This document shows positions 1 through 8,340 of a DNA stretch of 17,073 nucleotides, piece after piece; the first letter of the stretch is position 1; every line of letters begins with the position of its first letter. A model generated the notes under the pieces. It did no database searches. It was not told the DNA's origin and worked only from the letters and a program-made list of their open reading frames with translations. A program made the translations under genes and the position numbers. Origin of the DNA: Acidobacteriota bacterium (GTDB lineage: Bacteria; Acidobacteriota; Polarisedimenticolia; J045); NCBI GenBank assembly GCA_027001345.1, contig JALTMS010000312.1, positions 1 through 17,073 of the forward strand, read 5' to 3'.

Positions 1-56
1 GGTGAGGGTCGTCTGGTCGACCAACCCTCACCTGGCCGGACGCCTCGTACATCGCG

Positions 57-2585
57 GTGCACTTCGAGCGCTTCGAGCTGGCGGAGGGGACCGAGTTGAT
101 CCTCTCCGATCCGGCGGGACGCTATCACCATCGCTACACGGGGCGTGGTCTCGACGACCGGGGCGGCGACTTCTGGGGTCTGTCGATCCTGGGCGAGACG
201 ATGGAGATCCGGCTGATCTCCTTCAATCCCGACCAGCAGGCTTTTGGCCTGGTGATCGACCGCTGGGCTCACGGTTATCCCCTCGACCGGGGAGGCGACG
301 CCGAACCCGACGCGCTGTGCGGCAGCGAGGACTTTCGGGATGTGGAGTGCTACAAGGACACTTACCCGACCGAATACGACGTGGCCCGTCGCACCGTACG
401 GCTGATCAAGAACGGTTCGGCCCATTGCACCGGCTGGATCGCCTCCTGCGAGAACCACATCATCACCAACGAGCACTGCGTCGGCTCCCAGTCCGAGCTG
501 GACCAGATCGAGTTTCAATTCGAGTACAAGCGACCGGCCTGCGGTTCGGGCTCCCCGACGGTGGACCTCCAGCTCCAGGGAGGAACACTGCTCGAAGTCG
601 ATCCCGGGCTCGACTACGCCCTGATCGCCCCCGAGCTGGCGGGCAGCGACCCGCAAGCGAGCTACGGTTTCATGCAGTGGGACGTGCGTCTGCCCGACAT
701 CGACGAAGTGATGTACATTCCGGGTCATCCCTCCGGCGATCCCAAGCGACTGTCGCTGGAAAGCACCGACCCCCACGACGAGTCCGGTCGCTGCGAGGTC
801 TTCTCCACCTCCGAGCCGGCCTGCACCGGCGGGCCGGTGGACGATGTGGGCTACTACTGCGATACCGAGGGAGGATCGTCCGGATCTCCGGTGATCTCCG
901 GCGTTTCCCACGCGGTCATCGCGCTGCACCACTGCGCGAGTTGCCCCAACCGGGGCGTTCCGATCCTCGATGTCTACAACGACATTCAGGCCTCGGCTCA
1001 TCCGCTGCCGGCCTGCGTGACCTGCCAGCCGGCGGGTGTGCCCCAGGACCTGGTCGGCTCGACGCCCGCCGACAACCAGGTGCTGCTCGATTGGCAGGCC
1101 GTGAGCGATGCTGCGCTCTACCACATCTACCGCAACGACACGACCTGCGGCGAGGCGATGAGCGAGATCGGCACCAGCAGCGACCCGAGCTATCTCGACG
1201 AAAGCGTCGCCGGCAACGTGACCTACAACTACAAGGTCACCGCCTCGAGCGATTGCGATGCCGAATCTGATTTCTCCAACTGCACGACGGTCACGCCGAC
1301 CGGCGTGTGCAGCGAGCCGCCGCGTTTCGCCGGTGCACGCAGTGCCGACAGCGCTCTACAGGACACCTGCGGCATCGATCTGAGCTGGGATCCCGCAACC
1401 GCTCGCTGCGGTACGGTGACCTACAACGTCTACCGCTCGACGATCCCCGGTTTCGAACCTGCGGCAGGCAACCTCGTGGCCAGTTGCCTGACGGGCACGA
1501 CCTACCGTGACCTGGACGTACGCTCCAGAGCCACCTACTACTACATCGTCCGCGCGGAAGACGATTCGAACTTCGGCCGTGGACCATGCAACTCGGGCAA
1601 CGAAGACGGCAACCGCAGCATCGTCACCGCCTCGGCGACCGGACCGGAAGACATCTTCTACAGCGAAGACTTCGAAGGTGGCGGTACGGGTTGGGTGCTC
1701 GAAGGCGAGTGGCAGATCGGTGTTCCCCAGGGCAAGGGCGGTGCCGACAGCGGCGGCTCGGGGCAGCCCGATCCCACCCAGGCCGCCTCCGGCGCCTACG
1801 TGCTGGGACACGACCTCAGCGGCAGCGGCAGCTTCCCGGGCAACTATGAAAACGGCCTCAGCCCGGCGGAGAATGCGGTATCTCCAGCGATCGACACCAG
1901 CGGGCGCGACGAGGTTCGCCTGCGCTTCCGCCGCTGGCTCAACGTGCGCTCAGCCCCCGGAGACCAGGCCGCGGTGGAAGGCTTCGACGGCGGATCCTGG
2001 TCACCGCTGTGGGCCAGCCCCGATACCCCGCTCTACGATGTTGCGTGGGAGCTGCTGGACATTGACGCCACGGCCGCCGTGGCCGGTGCTTCCGGCGCGA
2101 GGATCCGTTTCGCTCAGTCCAGCAATGCCACCGGCGTGGCCGCGGGATGGAACGTGGATCTGGTCGAACTCTACCAGCCGACATCCTGCTCGAGCAGCGC
2201 ACCGAATCTCCCGGCCGTGCCCGACGGCAAGTACGCCGGCACGGCGATGACGGCCGACAAGGACGCCGCCGATGGTAGCCGGGTGACTGTCACCTGGGAC
2301 GTGAGTACCTGCTCGGGACCGAGCTACCACCTCTTCCACGGCGACAGCGACACCCTGGCCAACTACGGCTACCAGGGCGCCGTCTGCCAGCTCGATCCCA
2401 GCGGTCAGGCCACCGTCGATCTGCCGCAACCGGCCCCGGCCCACTTCCTCTGGTGGGTGATCGTCACCGCCGATGGCAGCACGGAAGGAATTCACGGCTA
2501 CCTTTCCGGTGGCGGCATCCGCCCTGCTCGGGGCGAGGGCCTGTGCGGCATCGTCGATCAGTCCACCGCGGGAAGCTGTCCATGA
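57..2585 (+). CDS. Secreted trypsin-fold (S1/lysyl-endopeptidase-like) serine protease with FN3 and jelly-roll modules, 5'-incomplete
   Basis: Predicted secreted serine endopeptidase, tandem paralogue of the next gene. The catalytic triad is visible: His in TNEHC (codon 474-476), Asp in LDYAL (612-614) and Ser in GGSSGSP (879-881). Several cysteines around the triad suggest disulfides. Order of parts: CUB-like N-terminal domain (to about 300), peptidase (about 310-1020), two FN3-like repeats (about 1023-1650), a jelly-roll/MAM-like domain (about 1650-2200) and a C-terminal module ending in SCP (2217-2582). The start is unsafe. GTG 57 lies inside the N-terminal domain and would remove any signal peptide. 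This frame is open only from base 6 (TGA at 3-5), and the missing homology continues in another frame, so the gene appears frameshifted and to begin before the window. Its stop overlaps the next ATG. The protease class is seen in the motifs; the substrate is unknown. Confidence 0.8.
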   Translation: MHFERFELAEGTELILSDPAGRYHHRYTGRGLDDRGGDFWGLSILGETMEIRLISFNPDQQAFGLVIDRWAHGYPLDRGGDAEPDALCGSEDFRDVECYKDTYPTEYDVARRTVRLIKNGSAHCTGWIASCENHIITNEHCVGSQSELDQIEFQFEYKRPACGSGSPTVDLQLQGGTLLEVDPGLDYALIAPELAGSDPQASYGFMQWDVRLPDIDEVMYIPGHPSGDPKRLSLESTDPHDESGRCEVFSTSEPACTGGPVDDVGYYCDTEGGSSGSPVISGVSHAVIALHHCASCPNRGVPILDVYNDIQASAHPLPACVTCQPAGVPQDLVGSTPADNQVLLDWQAVSDAALYHIYRNDTTCGEAMSEIGTSSDPSYLDESVAGNVTYNYKVTASSDCDAESDFSNCTTVTPTGVCSEPPRFAGARSADSALQDTCGIDLSWDPATARCGTVTYNVYRSTIPGFEPAAGNLVASCLTGTTYRDLDVRSRATYYYIVRAEDDSNFGRGPCNSGNEDGNRSIVTASATGPEDIFYSEDFEGGGTGWVLEGEWQIGVPQGKGGADSGGSGQPDPTQAASGAYVLGHDLSGSGSFPGNYENGLSPAENAVSPAIDTSGRDEVRLRFRRWLNVRSAPGDQAAVEGFDGGSWSPLWASPDTPLYDVAWELLDIDATAAVAGASGARIRFAQSSNATGVAAGWNVDLVELYQPTSCSSSAPNLPAVPDGKYAGTAMTADKDAADGSRVTVTWDVSTCSGPSYHLFHGDSDTLANYGYQGAVCQLDPSGQATVDLPQPAPAHFLWWVIVTADGSTEGIHGYLSGGGIRPARGEGLCGIVDQSTAGSCP
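781..844 (+). repeat. Nearly identical DNA segment shared by the two tandem protease genes
   Basis: Bases 781-844 match 3501-3564 with a single mismatch (824 versus 3544); the first 43 bases are identical. The copies lie 2,720 bases apart in direct orientation and encode the same stretch just before the catalytic Ser. They are long enough to serve for gene conversion or for deletion between the paralogues. Confidence 0.9.
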
Positions 2586-5305
2586 CCGACCGCCGACCGG
2601 TGGGCCTCGTCGCACTGGCGTGCCTGCTGGCCGCAGGCCTGGCCACGGGGCAGGTGGTGCAGGTGGGCGAAGAGGTCGCCGAGACCATCACCACCCCCCA
2701 TCCCTATCCAGCCGGCAGCGAGCGTGGCGAGGTGGTCTGGCACCGCACCGTTTCCCATCCGGGTGCGAGTTACATTGCGGTCCATTTCGAGCGCTTCGAG
2801 CTGGCGCCTGGCGACCTGCTGGTGCTCTCCGACCCGACCGGTCTCCAGCGTCACGTCTACCGTGAGCGGGGGCTGGCCGGGCGAGGCGGTGACTTCTGGG
2901 GCCTGTCGATTTTCGGCGAGACGATGGAACTGACGCTGATCTCGTACCAGGCGAACTCCACTGCCTGGGGGCTCGAGATCGATCGATGGGTTCATGGATT
3001 CGGTCCCGGGGAAGGGCCTGCGGAGCCCGATTCCCTGTGCGGTGCGGAAGACTTCAAAGACGTGGAGTGCTACAAGGACACCTATCCCGAGGAGTACCGG
3101 AAGGCGCGAGCCGTGGTCCGCTTGCTGAAGAACGGCTCGAGTCACTGCACCGGCTGGATCGCTTCGTGTGAAAACCACATCATCACCAACGAGCACTGCG
3201 TCGGTTCCCAGGCCGAACTGGATCAAATCGAGTTCCAGTTCGAGTACAAGCGACCCGGCTGCGGGTCGGGAACGGCCAGCGCGGAATTGCAGCTCCAGGG
3301 AGGAACCCTGCTCGAGGTCCAGGCCGGGCTGGACTACGCGCTGATCCTGCCCGATCTGGCGGGCAACGACCCCCAGGCAACCTACGGCTTCCTGCAGAGC
3401 GCCACACGCCTGCCCGACATCGACGAGACGATGTACATCCCGGGCCACCCTTCAGGAGACCCCAAGCGGCTGTCCCTCGAGAGCACCGACAGTCACGACC
3501 AGTCCGGTCGCTGCGAGGTCTTCTCCACCTCCGAGCCGGCCTGTACCGGCGGGCCGGTGGACGACGTGGGCTACTATTGCGACACCGAGGGAGGCTCCTC
3601 GGGATCGCCGGTGCTCTCGGCGCTCTCTCACCGGGTCATCGCCCTCCATCACTGCGCCGACTGCCCCAACCGGGGCGTTCCGATGCGCGATGTGTACAAC
3701 GACATCCAGGCCTCGGCCCACCCGTTGCCGGCCTGTTCGACCTGCGACCCGGGTAGTCCCGCCACCGCTCTGAGTGCCGACCCCGACGGCGACAACCGCA
3801 TCGTCCTGAACTGGACCGCATCCATCGACGCCGTGTCCTACAACGTCTATCGCTCACGCGATGGCTGCTCGGGCACGATGACGCTGATCGGCAGCAGCAG
3901 CACCACGACCTATCTCGACGACACCGCTTCCGGCGGCGTCACCTATTCCTACGTGGTGCGGGCCGTCAACGATTGCGATGCCGAGGCGGCCGACTCCAAT
4001 TGCGCGAGTACCACGACCACCGGCGGCTGCATCGACCCGCCCCTCTTCGATGGACTGCTGTCGGCGACCAACGAGAAGGCCTCGCAGTGCGCGATCCTCC
4101 TCACCTGGGCGCCGGCCAGCGCTCGCTGCGGCAGCGGCGTGCGCTACAACGTCTATCGCTCGCTGCTGCCCGGCTTCACCCCGGATCCGGCCACTCGCAT
4201 CGCCACCTGCGTGACGGGGACGAGCTATCGCGACACGGGCATTTCCGACAGTACGAGCTACTACTACATCGTGCGAGCGGAAGACGACTCCGGCGACGGA
4301 TCGGGCCCGTGCGGCGCCGGCAACGAGGAGGGCAACACAGCCGAACGGACCGCCACTCCGACGGGGCCCGACGAGGTCTTCTACACCACCGGATTCGAGC
4401 AGGGCAGTGAGTGGAGCCTGGAAGGCGAGTGGCAAATCGGCGCCCCCGCCGGCCGCGGCGGCTCCGCCGACGGCGGCAGCGGCAACCCGGATCCGGCGGC
4501 GGCCTTCGCCGGCTCCGCGGTGCTCGGCAGCGACCTCGACGGACTCGGCAGCCAGCCCGGAAACTACGAGAACTCCATCGCGCCGGCCGAGTACGCCACG
4601 GGACCAGCCTTCGACGCGACGACTCGCAGCCAGGTCTTCCTGCGTTACCAGCGCTGGCTCGGCGTCGAGCGCAATCGCTACGACCAGGCCACCGTCGAAG
4701 TCTTCGACTCCAACAACTGGATCGAGGTCTGGCGCAACGACGATACCAGTTTCTCCGACACCACCTGGATCGGCGAGGAGATCGACATCAGCGCCCAAGC
4801 CGCCGGCAAGCCCAATGCCCGCATCCGTTTCGGCATCGCCAGTGACGGCTCGGTAATCTACGGCGGCTGGAACATCGACCAGCTCGAACTCTACTCACCC
4901 GGCGCCTGCAACAGCGGCCTGCCGGGAGTTCCCCCGGTCCCCGACGGCCGTCTCGCGCCGGGCGCGCCCATGACCGCCGCCAAGACGGGCAGCGGCGAGG
5001 ATGTGCACCTGACCTGGGATGTCAGCACCTGCCCGAGCACGACCTATCACCTTTTCCACGGTGACGCCGCCGACCTTTCCAACTACGGCTACTCGGGAGG
5101 GGTCTGCGGACTGAGCACCACGGGAGACGACACGGTGCCGATTCCCCCACCGGCGGCCGGCTCCTTCACCTGGTGGTTGCTGGCCGGCACCGAGGGCACC
5201 ACCGAAGGGCACCACGGCTTTCGTTCTGACGGGACGATTCGCCCCGCCTCGGGCGTCGGCCTGTGCGGCGTGCTCGACCATGACGCGTCGGGGAGCTGTC
5301 CCTAG
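2582..5305 (+). CDS. Secreted trypsin-fold (S1/lysyl-endopeptidase-like) multidomain serine protease
   Basis: Full-length 907-residue predicted extracellular endopeptidase. Residues 1-23 form a signal peptide (basic start, hydrophobic core, cut near ATG-QV). Then come a CUB-like domain (about 30-145), a peptidase domain (about 150-390) with triad His205 (TNEHC), Asp251 (LDYAL) and Ser340 (GGSSGSP), two FN3-like repeats (about 391-480 and 481-595), a jelly-roll/MAM-like domain (about 596-770) and a C-terminal module (786-907) ending in SCP. The CTGW and GSSGSP signatures resemble lysyl-endopeptidase relatives, but cleavage specificity cannot be read from the sequence. The ATG at 2582 overlaps the upstream stop (ATGA), so translation is probably coupled to the paralogue; the Shine-Dalgarno is weak. 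An in-frame upstream extension to 2453 exists but would run inside the first gene and place residues before the signal peptide. The FN3 and jelly-roll parts probably bind substrate or surface. Confidence 0.87.
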   Translation: MTDRRPVGLVALACLLAAGLATGQVVQVGEEVAETITTPHPYPAGSERGEVVWHRTVSHPGASYIAVHFERFELAPGDLLVLSDPTGLQRHVYRERGLAGRGGDFWGLSIFGETMELTLISYQANSTAWGLEIDRWVHGFGPGEGPAEPDSLCGAEDFKDVECYKDTYPEEYRKARAVVRLLKNGSSHCTGWIASCENHIITNEHCVGSQAELDQIEFQFEYKRPGCGSGTASAELQLQGGTLLEVQAGLDYALILPDLAGNDPQATYGFLQSATRLPDIDETMYIPGHPSGDPKRLSLESTDSHDQSGRCEVFSTSEPACTGGPVDDVGYYCDTEGGSSGSPVLSALSHRVIALHHCADCPNRGVPMRDVYNDIQASAHPLPACSTCDPGSPATALSADPDGDNRIVLNWTASIDAVSYNVYRSRDGCSGTMTLIGSSSTTTYLDDTASGGVTYSYVVRAVNDCDAEAADSNCASTTTTGGCIDPPLFDGLLSATNEKASQCAILLTWAPASARCGSGVRYNVYRSLLPGFTPDPATRIATCVTGTSYRDTGISDSTSYYYIVRAEDDSGDGSGPCGAGNEEGNTAERTATPTGPDEVFYTTGFEQGSEWSLEGEWQIGAPAGRGGSADGGSGNPDPAAAFAGSAVLGSDLDGLGSQPGNYENSIAPAEYATGPAFDATTRSQVFLRYQRWLGVERNRYDQATVEVFDSNNWIEVWRNDDTSFSDTTWIGEEIDISAQAAGKPNARIRFGIASDGSVIYGGWNIDQLELYSPGACNSGLPGVPPVPDGRLAPGAPMTAAKTGSGEDVHLTWDVSTCPSTTYHLFHGDAADLSNYGYSGGVCGLSTTGDDTVPIPPPAAGSFTWWLLAGTEGTTEGHHGFRSDGTIRPASGVGLCGVLDHDASGSCP

Positions 5306-5385
5306 ACTGGAACATACCCGAGCGCTTCTGCTGCAACGCCGCACCTGGCCGCCGGCCGAACTCTTCGATCCCTGCGCGGCCCAGC

Positions 5386-7182
5386 TTACCAGCCGCAGCT
5401 GCGCCCCTGGTTCTGCTGCTCGAGCCACTCCATCAGGGGCGCGAAATAGTCCTTCACGGCCGAAGCGTCCATTTGACGGCTGCCGGTCAGAGTCTCGAGG
5501 GCCTCGGGCCAGGGACGTGAGCGACCCATCGCCAGCATCTCGTGCAGACGCCGGCCGGCCTCCCGGTTACCGTAAATCGAGCAGCGATGCAGGGGCCCCT
5601 GGTATCCGGCAAGCTCGCACAGCGCCTTGTGGAATTGGAACTGAAGGACATGGGCCAGGAAGTAACGCATATAGGGCGTGTTGGCCGGAACGTGGTATTT
5701 GGCGCCGGGATCGAAGTCGGCCTCACTTCGCTCGACGGGCGGCGCGATGCCCTGCAGCTTTTCCCGCAGCTCCCACCAGCCGGCGTTGTAGGCATCGGCC
5801 GGAATCTCTCCCGAAAAGACCTTCCAGCGCCACTGATCGACCAGCAGGCCGAAGGGCAGGAAGGCCACTTTTTCGAGCGCCATCTTGAGCAGCAAAGCGG
5901 TGTCGTCTTCGCTGGTGGCTCCAGGCTCGAGCAGACCGATCTGCTCGAGGTAGGCCGGCGTGATCGACAGGGCGATGGTGTCGCCCACCGCCTCGTGGAA
6001 GCCGTCGTTGGCGCTCTGGCGGTAGAGCGGAGAGAGGTGATCGTAGGACTGATAGTAGAAGATGTGGCCCAGTTCATGGTGGATCGTGACAAAGTCTTCT
6101 TCGTTGATCTCGATACACATCTTGATCCGCAGGTCACCCGACAGGTCGATGTCCCAGGCGCTGGCATGGCAGACCACGTCGCGATCCCGAGGCTTGCGCA
6201 GCAGGGAGCGCTCCCAAAAGGTTTCGGGCAGCGAGTCGAAGCCCAGGGAGGTGAAGAAACCCTCCGCGTAACGCACCATCCCCTCCGCGTCGACCTTCTT
6301 CGCCTCCAGGAGTCGGCCGACGTCGATTCCTCCCTCGCCTTCCGGCGCCACCAGGTCGTAGACGTTGCCCCAGCTCTGACTCCACATGTTGCCCAGCAAA
6401 TGCGCTGGAATCGGCCCGGTCTCCGGCACCACCTCGGCACCGTAGTGTTCTCTCAGGCGCGCCCGCACGTAGCAGTGGAGTTGTTCGTAGAGCGGCCGGA
6501 CCTGCTCCCACAGACGCTCGACCTCGGCGGCGAACGCATCGGGCTCCATGTCGTAGCCCGAGCGCCACATGGCTCCCGTGTCGGCGAAGCCCAGACCGCG
6601 CGCACCATCGTTGGCCAGTTCCACGAAGCGCTGGTATTTCTCGCGCATCGGCGGCGCGATGGTGCGCCAGCCCTTCCATGCGTCGAGCAGCTCCCCGGCA
6701 TCTCGGCTGGTGGCGAGAACCCGGGACAGCTCACCGAGGTCCTTGCAGTGGGCGGGATCGTCATCGGGACAGTAACGGCCCCGACCGTACATCGCCTCGA
6801 GGCCCGACGCGAGCCGGGAGAGTTCGACCTGATCTTCCGGACGTTCGGGCGCCGCCAGCGGCAGGGAGGTGCGCAGCAGGGCGATCTTCCGCCGCGTATC
6901 ATCGCTCATCTCGCGACCCGCGAAACGCGCAGCCTGTCGGGCCAGCTCGCCGGTACGAGCCACCAGTCGCCGCGAGGCCTGCGCAGAGATGATCTCCGTA
7001 TCCTCGGTGATGAAGTTTGCCTGCACCCAGCCCGCTCGCTCGGCATCGCTCATCAAGTCGAGCAATTCGCTCTCCGCGGCTCGGGTGAAGGCTTCGGGAT
7101 CGTTGCCTCGGTCGGAAGAGGGGCTACAGGCGGCCGCCAGCAGCCAGGCGGCTGTGACGAGCAGGATCAGGGTGCGCTTCAT
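5386..7182 (-). CDS. M2-family peptidyl-dipeptidase A (angiotensin-converting-enzyme-like), predicted lipoprotein
   Basis: A 598-residue zinc dipeptidyl carboxypeptidase that would release C-terminal dipeptides from oligopeptides. Zinc site: HELGH at 369-373 and, 28 residues after the first His, Glu397 in GFHEAVGD; the same spacing is known in mammalian ACE. Transition-state residues His497 and Tyr507 sit in a HVPANTPYMRYF motif, the M2 signature. Residues 1-18 are a lipoprotein-type signal with Cys19 (LLAAAC-S), so it is probably anchored in the envelope; the Ala at -3 of the lipobox is slightly unusual. The start is fixed by AAGGAG six bases upstream (7189-7194); longer in-frame extension to 8175 is antisense to the aldolase. 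The gene converges on the two secreted proteases and diverges from the aldolase. Identity is firm; the natural peptide substrate is not known. Confidence 0.95.
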   Translation of the reverse strand: MKRTLILLVTAAWLLAAACSPSSDRGNDPEAFTRAAESELLDLMSDAERAGWVQANFITEDTEIISAQASRRLVARTGELARQAARFAGREMSDDTRRKIALLRTSLPLAAPERPEDQVELSRLASGLEAMYGRGRYCPDDDPAHCKDLGELSRVLATSRDAGELLDAWKGWRTIAPPMREKYQRFVELANDGARGLGFADTGAMWRSGYDMEPDAFAAEVERLWEQVRPLYEQLHCYVRARLREHYGAEVVPETGPIPAHLLGNMWSQSWGNVYDLVAPEGEGGIDVGRLLEAKKVDAEGMVRYAEGFFTSLGFDSLPETFWERSLLRKPRDRDVVCHASAWDIDLSGDLRIKMCIEINEEDFVTIHHELGHIFYYQSYDHLSPLYRQSANDGFHEAVGDTIALSITPAYLEQIGLLEPGATSEDDTALLLKMALEKVAFLPFGLLVDQWRWKVFSGEIPADAYNAGWWELREKLQGIAPPVERSEADFDPGAKYHVPANTPYMRYFLAHVLQFQFHKALCELAGYQGPLHRCSIYGNREAGRRLHEMLAMGRSRPWPEALETLTGSRQMDASAVKDYFAPLMEWLEQQNQGRSCGW

Positions 7183-7308
7183 GGCTGTCTCCTTGTCGCG
7201 AAACGGGAGGATTCTACCAGCCTCGGGACAGGGCCGCGGGCCGGTGGTAAGCTGCGCCGAGCCCACCCACTCGACCTCGACACGACCCGAGCCATAGGGA
7301 GCCTGATC
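7183..7308. promoter_or_regulatory. Divergent intergenic region between the M2 peptidase and aldolase genes
   Basis: These 126 bases must carry the 5' signals of both divergent genes. On the minus strand TAGAAT (7216 to 7211) is a fair -10 box about 28 bases before the peptidase ATG, but no good -35 lies 16-18 bases upstream of it. On the plus strand AGGGAG (7296-7301) is a good ribosome binding site seven bases before the aldolase ATG. I found no convincing plus-strand promoter by eye. Confidence 0.4.
7189..7194 (-). promoter_or_regulatory. Ribosome binding site of the M2 peptidase gene
   Basis: AAGGAG on the minus strand, six bases before the ATG at 7182. It is the strongest Shine-Dalgarno in this region and selects the start that exposes the lipoprotein signal peptide. 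Confidence 0.8.
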
Positions 7309-8340
7309 ATGCCGGTCGCCGATTTCGCCACCTACTGCCGGATGCTGGACAACGCCCAGAAGAAGGGCTTCGCCTACCCTGCGATCAACATCTCTTCGAT
7401 GGTCACCGCCAACGCGGTGCTCGAGGCCTTCGCCGACAAGCGCTGCGACGGGATCATTCAGGTCTCCACCGGTGGCGGCAAATTCGCCTCCGGCCTGGGC
7501 GTCGCCAGCGAAGCGGCGGGGGCCATCGCCCTGGCGGAGTACGTGCACCGCGCCGCCGAGCATTACGATGTCTACGTCGCGCTCCACACCGATCACTGCC
7601 AGGCCGAGAAGGTCGATTCCTTCCTCGTCCCTCTGATCGAAGAGACCGAAAAGCGTCGCGCGCGAGGGCTGCCCAACCTCTTCCAGTCTCACATGTTCGA
7701 TGGCTCCGCGCTGCCGCTCGACCGGAACCTCGAAATCGCTCTCGAGCTGCTCGAACGCTGCTCGAAGAGCGAGATCATCCTCGAAGTGGAAACCGGCGTG
7801 GTCGGAGGTGAAGAAGATGGCGTGAGCAACGAAGACGCTCCCTCGGAGAAGCTCTACACGACTCCCGAAGACATGGTCGAGGTCTACCGCAGGCTGGGCG
7901 CCGTCGAAGGCGCACGCTACATGCTCGCGGCGACCTTCGGCAACGTCCACGGCGTCTACAAACCGGGCAACGTGAAACTGCGGCCGAAAATCCTCGCCGA
8001 GGGCCAGAAGGCTCTCAAGCAGGCCTTCGGTGAACAGGCCCACTTGTGGCTGGTGTTCCACGGCGGGTCGGGCTCGAGCCGCGAAGAGATCCACGAGACC
8101 ATCGACTACGGCGTGGTGAAGATGAACGTGGATACGGACACCCAGTATGCCTTCACGCGCCCGATCGTCGATCACATGATGAAGAATTACGACGGGGTGC
8201 TGAAGATCGACGGCGAGGTGGGCCTGAAGAAGGTCTACGACCCCCGTTCCTACCTGAAGAAGGCCGAGGCGGGGATGTGCGCGCGGGTCAAGCAGGCCGT
8301 CGATGACCTCAAGGGAGCGGGAACCACCCTCTACCGCTGA
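7309..8340 (+). CDS. fba: Class II fructose-bisphosphate aldolase
   Basis: A 343-residue cytoplasmic zinc aldolase that interconverts fructose 1,6-bisphosphate with dihydroxyacetone phosphate and glyceraldehyde 3-phosphate in glycolysis and gluconeogenesis. Expected residues are all present: Asp95-His96 in LHTDHC (proton relay and zinc ligand), Glu161 in LEVETG, Glu169 in GGEEDG, His214 in FGNVHG and His251 in FHGGSGS. Length and the N-terminal style (FAYPAIN, STGG) resemble the roughly 344-residue type known from actinobacteria rather than the 359-residue E. coli enzyme. The ATG has AGGGAG at a seven-base spacing. The long in-frame extension upstream to 5542 is antisense to the M2 peptidase and is not coding. 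The 3' end overlaps the convergent SRPBCC gene by ten bases. It appears to be transcribed alone. Confidence 0.97.
   Translation: MPVADFATYCRMLDNAQKKGFAYPAINISSMVTANAVLEAFADKRCDGIIQVSTGGGKFASGLGVASEAAGAIALAEYVHRAAEHYDVYVALHTDHCQAEKVDSFLVPLIEETEKRRARGLPNLFQSHMFDGSALPLDRNLEIALELLERCSKSEIILEVETGVVGGEEDGVSNEDAPSEKLYTTPEDMVEVYRRLGAVEGARYMLAATFGNVHGVYKPGNVKLRPKILAEGQKALKQAFGEQAHLWLVFHGGSGSSREEIHETIDYGVVKMNVDTDTQYAFTRPIVDHMMKNYDGVLKIDGEVGLKKVYDPRSYLKKAEAGMCARVKQAVDDLKGAGTTLYR

Noticed and set aside
2..1270. Long open frame in frame 2 across the first protease gene
   Set aside because: Arg/Gly/Ser-rich shadow without family signal. Only its first few codons (VVW) match the paralogue, which is used above as frameshift evidence.
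3854..4798. Minus-strand open frame opposite the FN3 and jelly-roll region of the second protease
   Set aside because: Composition-driven shadow with no recognisable domain; the plus frame is conserved with the paralogue.
5306..5385. Bidirectional terminator between the second protease and the M2 peptidase
   Set aside because: Only a four-base GGCC/GGCC stem (about 5349-5359) and no T-tract on either strand; not strong enough to list.
5542..7308. Plus-strand open frame leading into the aldolase
   Set aside because: It is antisense to the M2 peptidase, whose motifs are unambiguous; the aldolase family begins at 7309.
7183..8175. Upstream in-frame extension of the M2 peptidase on the minus strand
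   Set aside because: It is antisense to the aldolase, lies before a strong ribosome binding site and would bury the lipoprotein signal.
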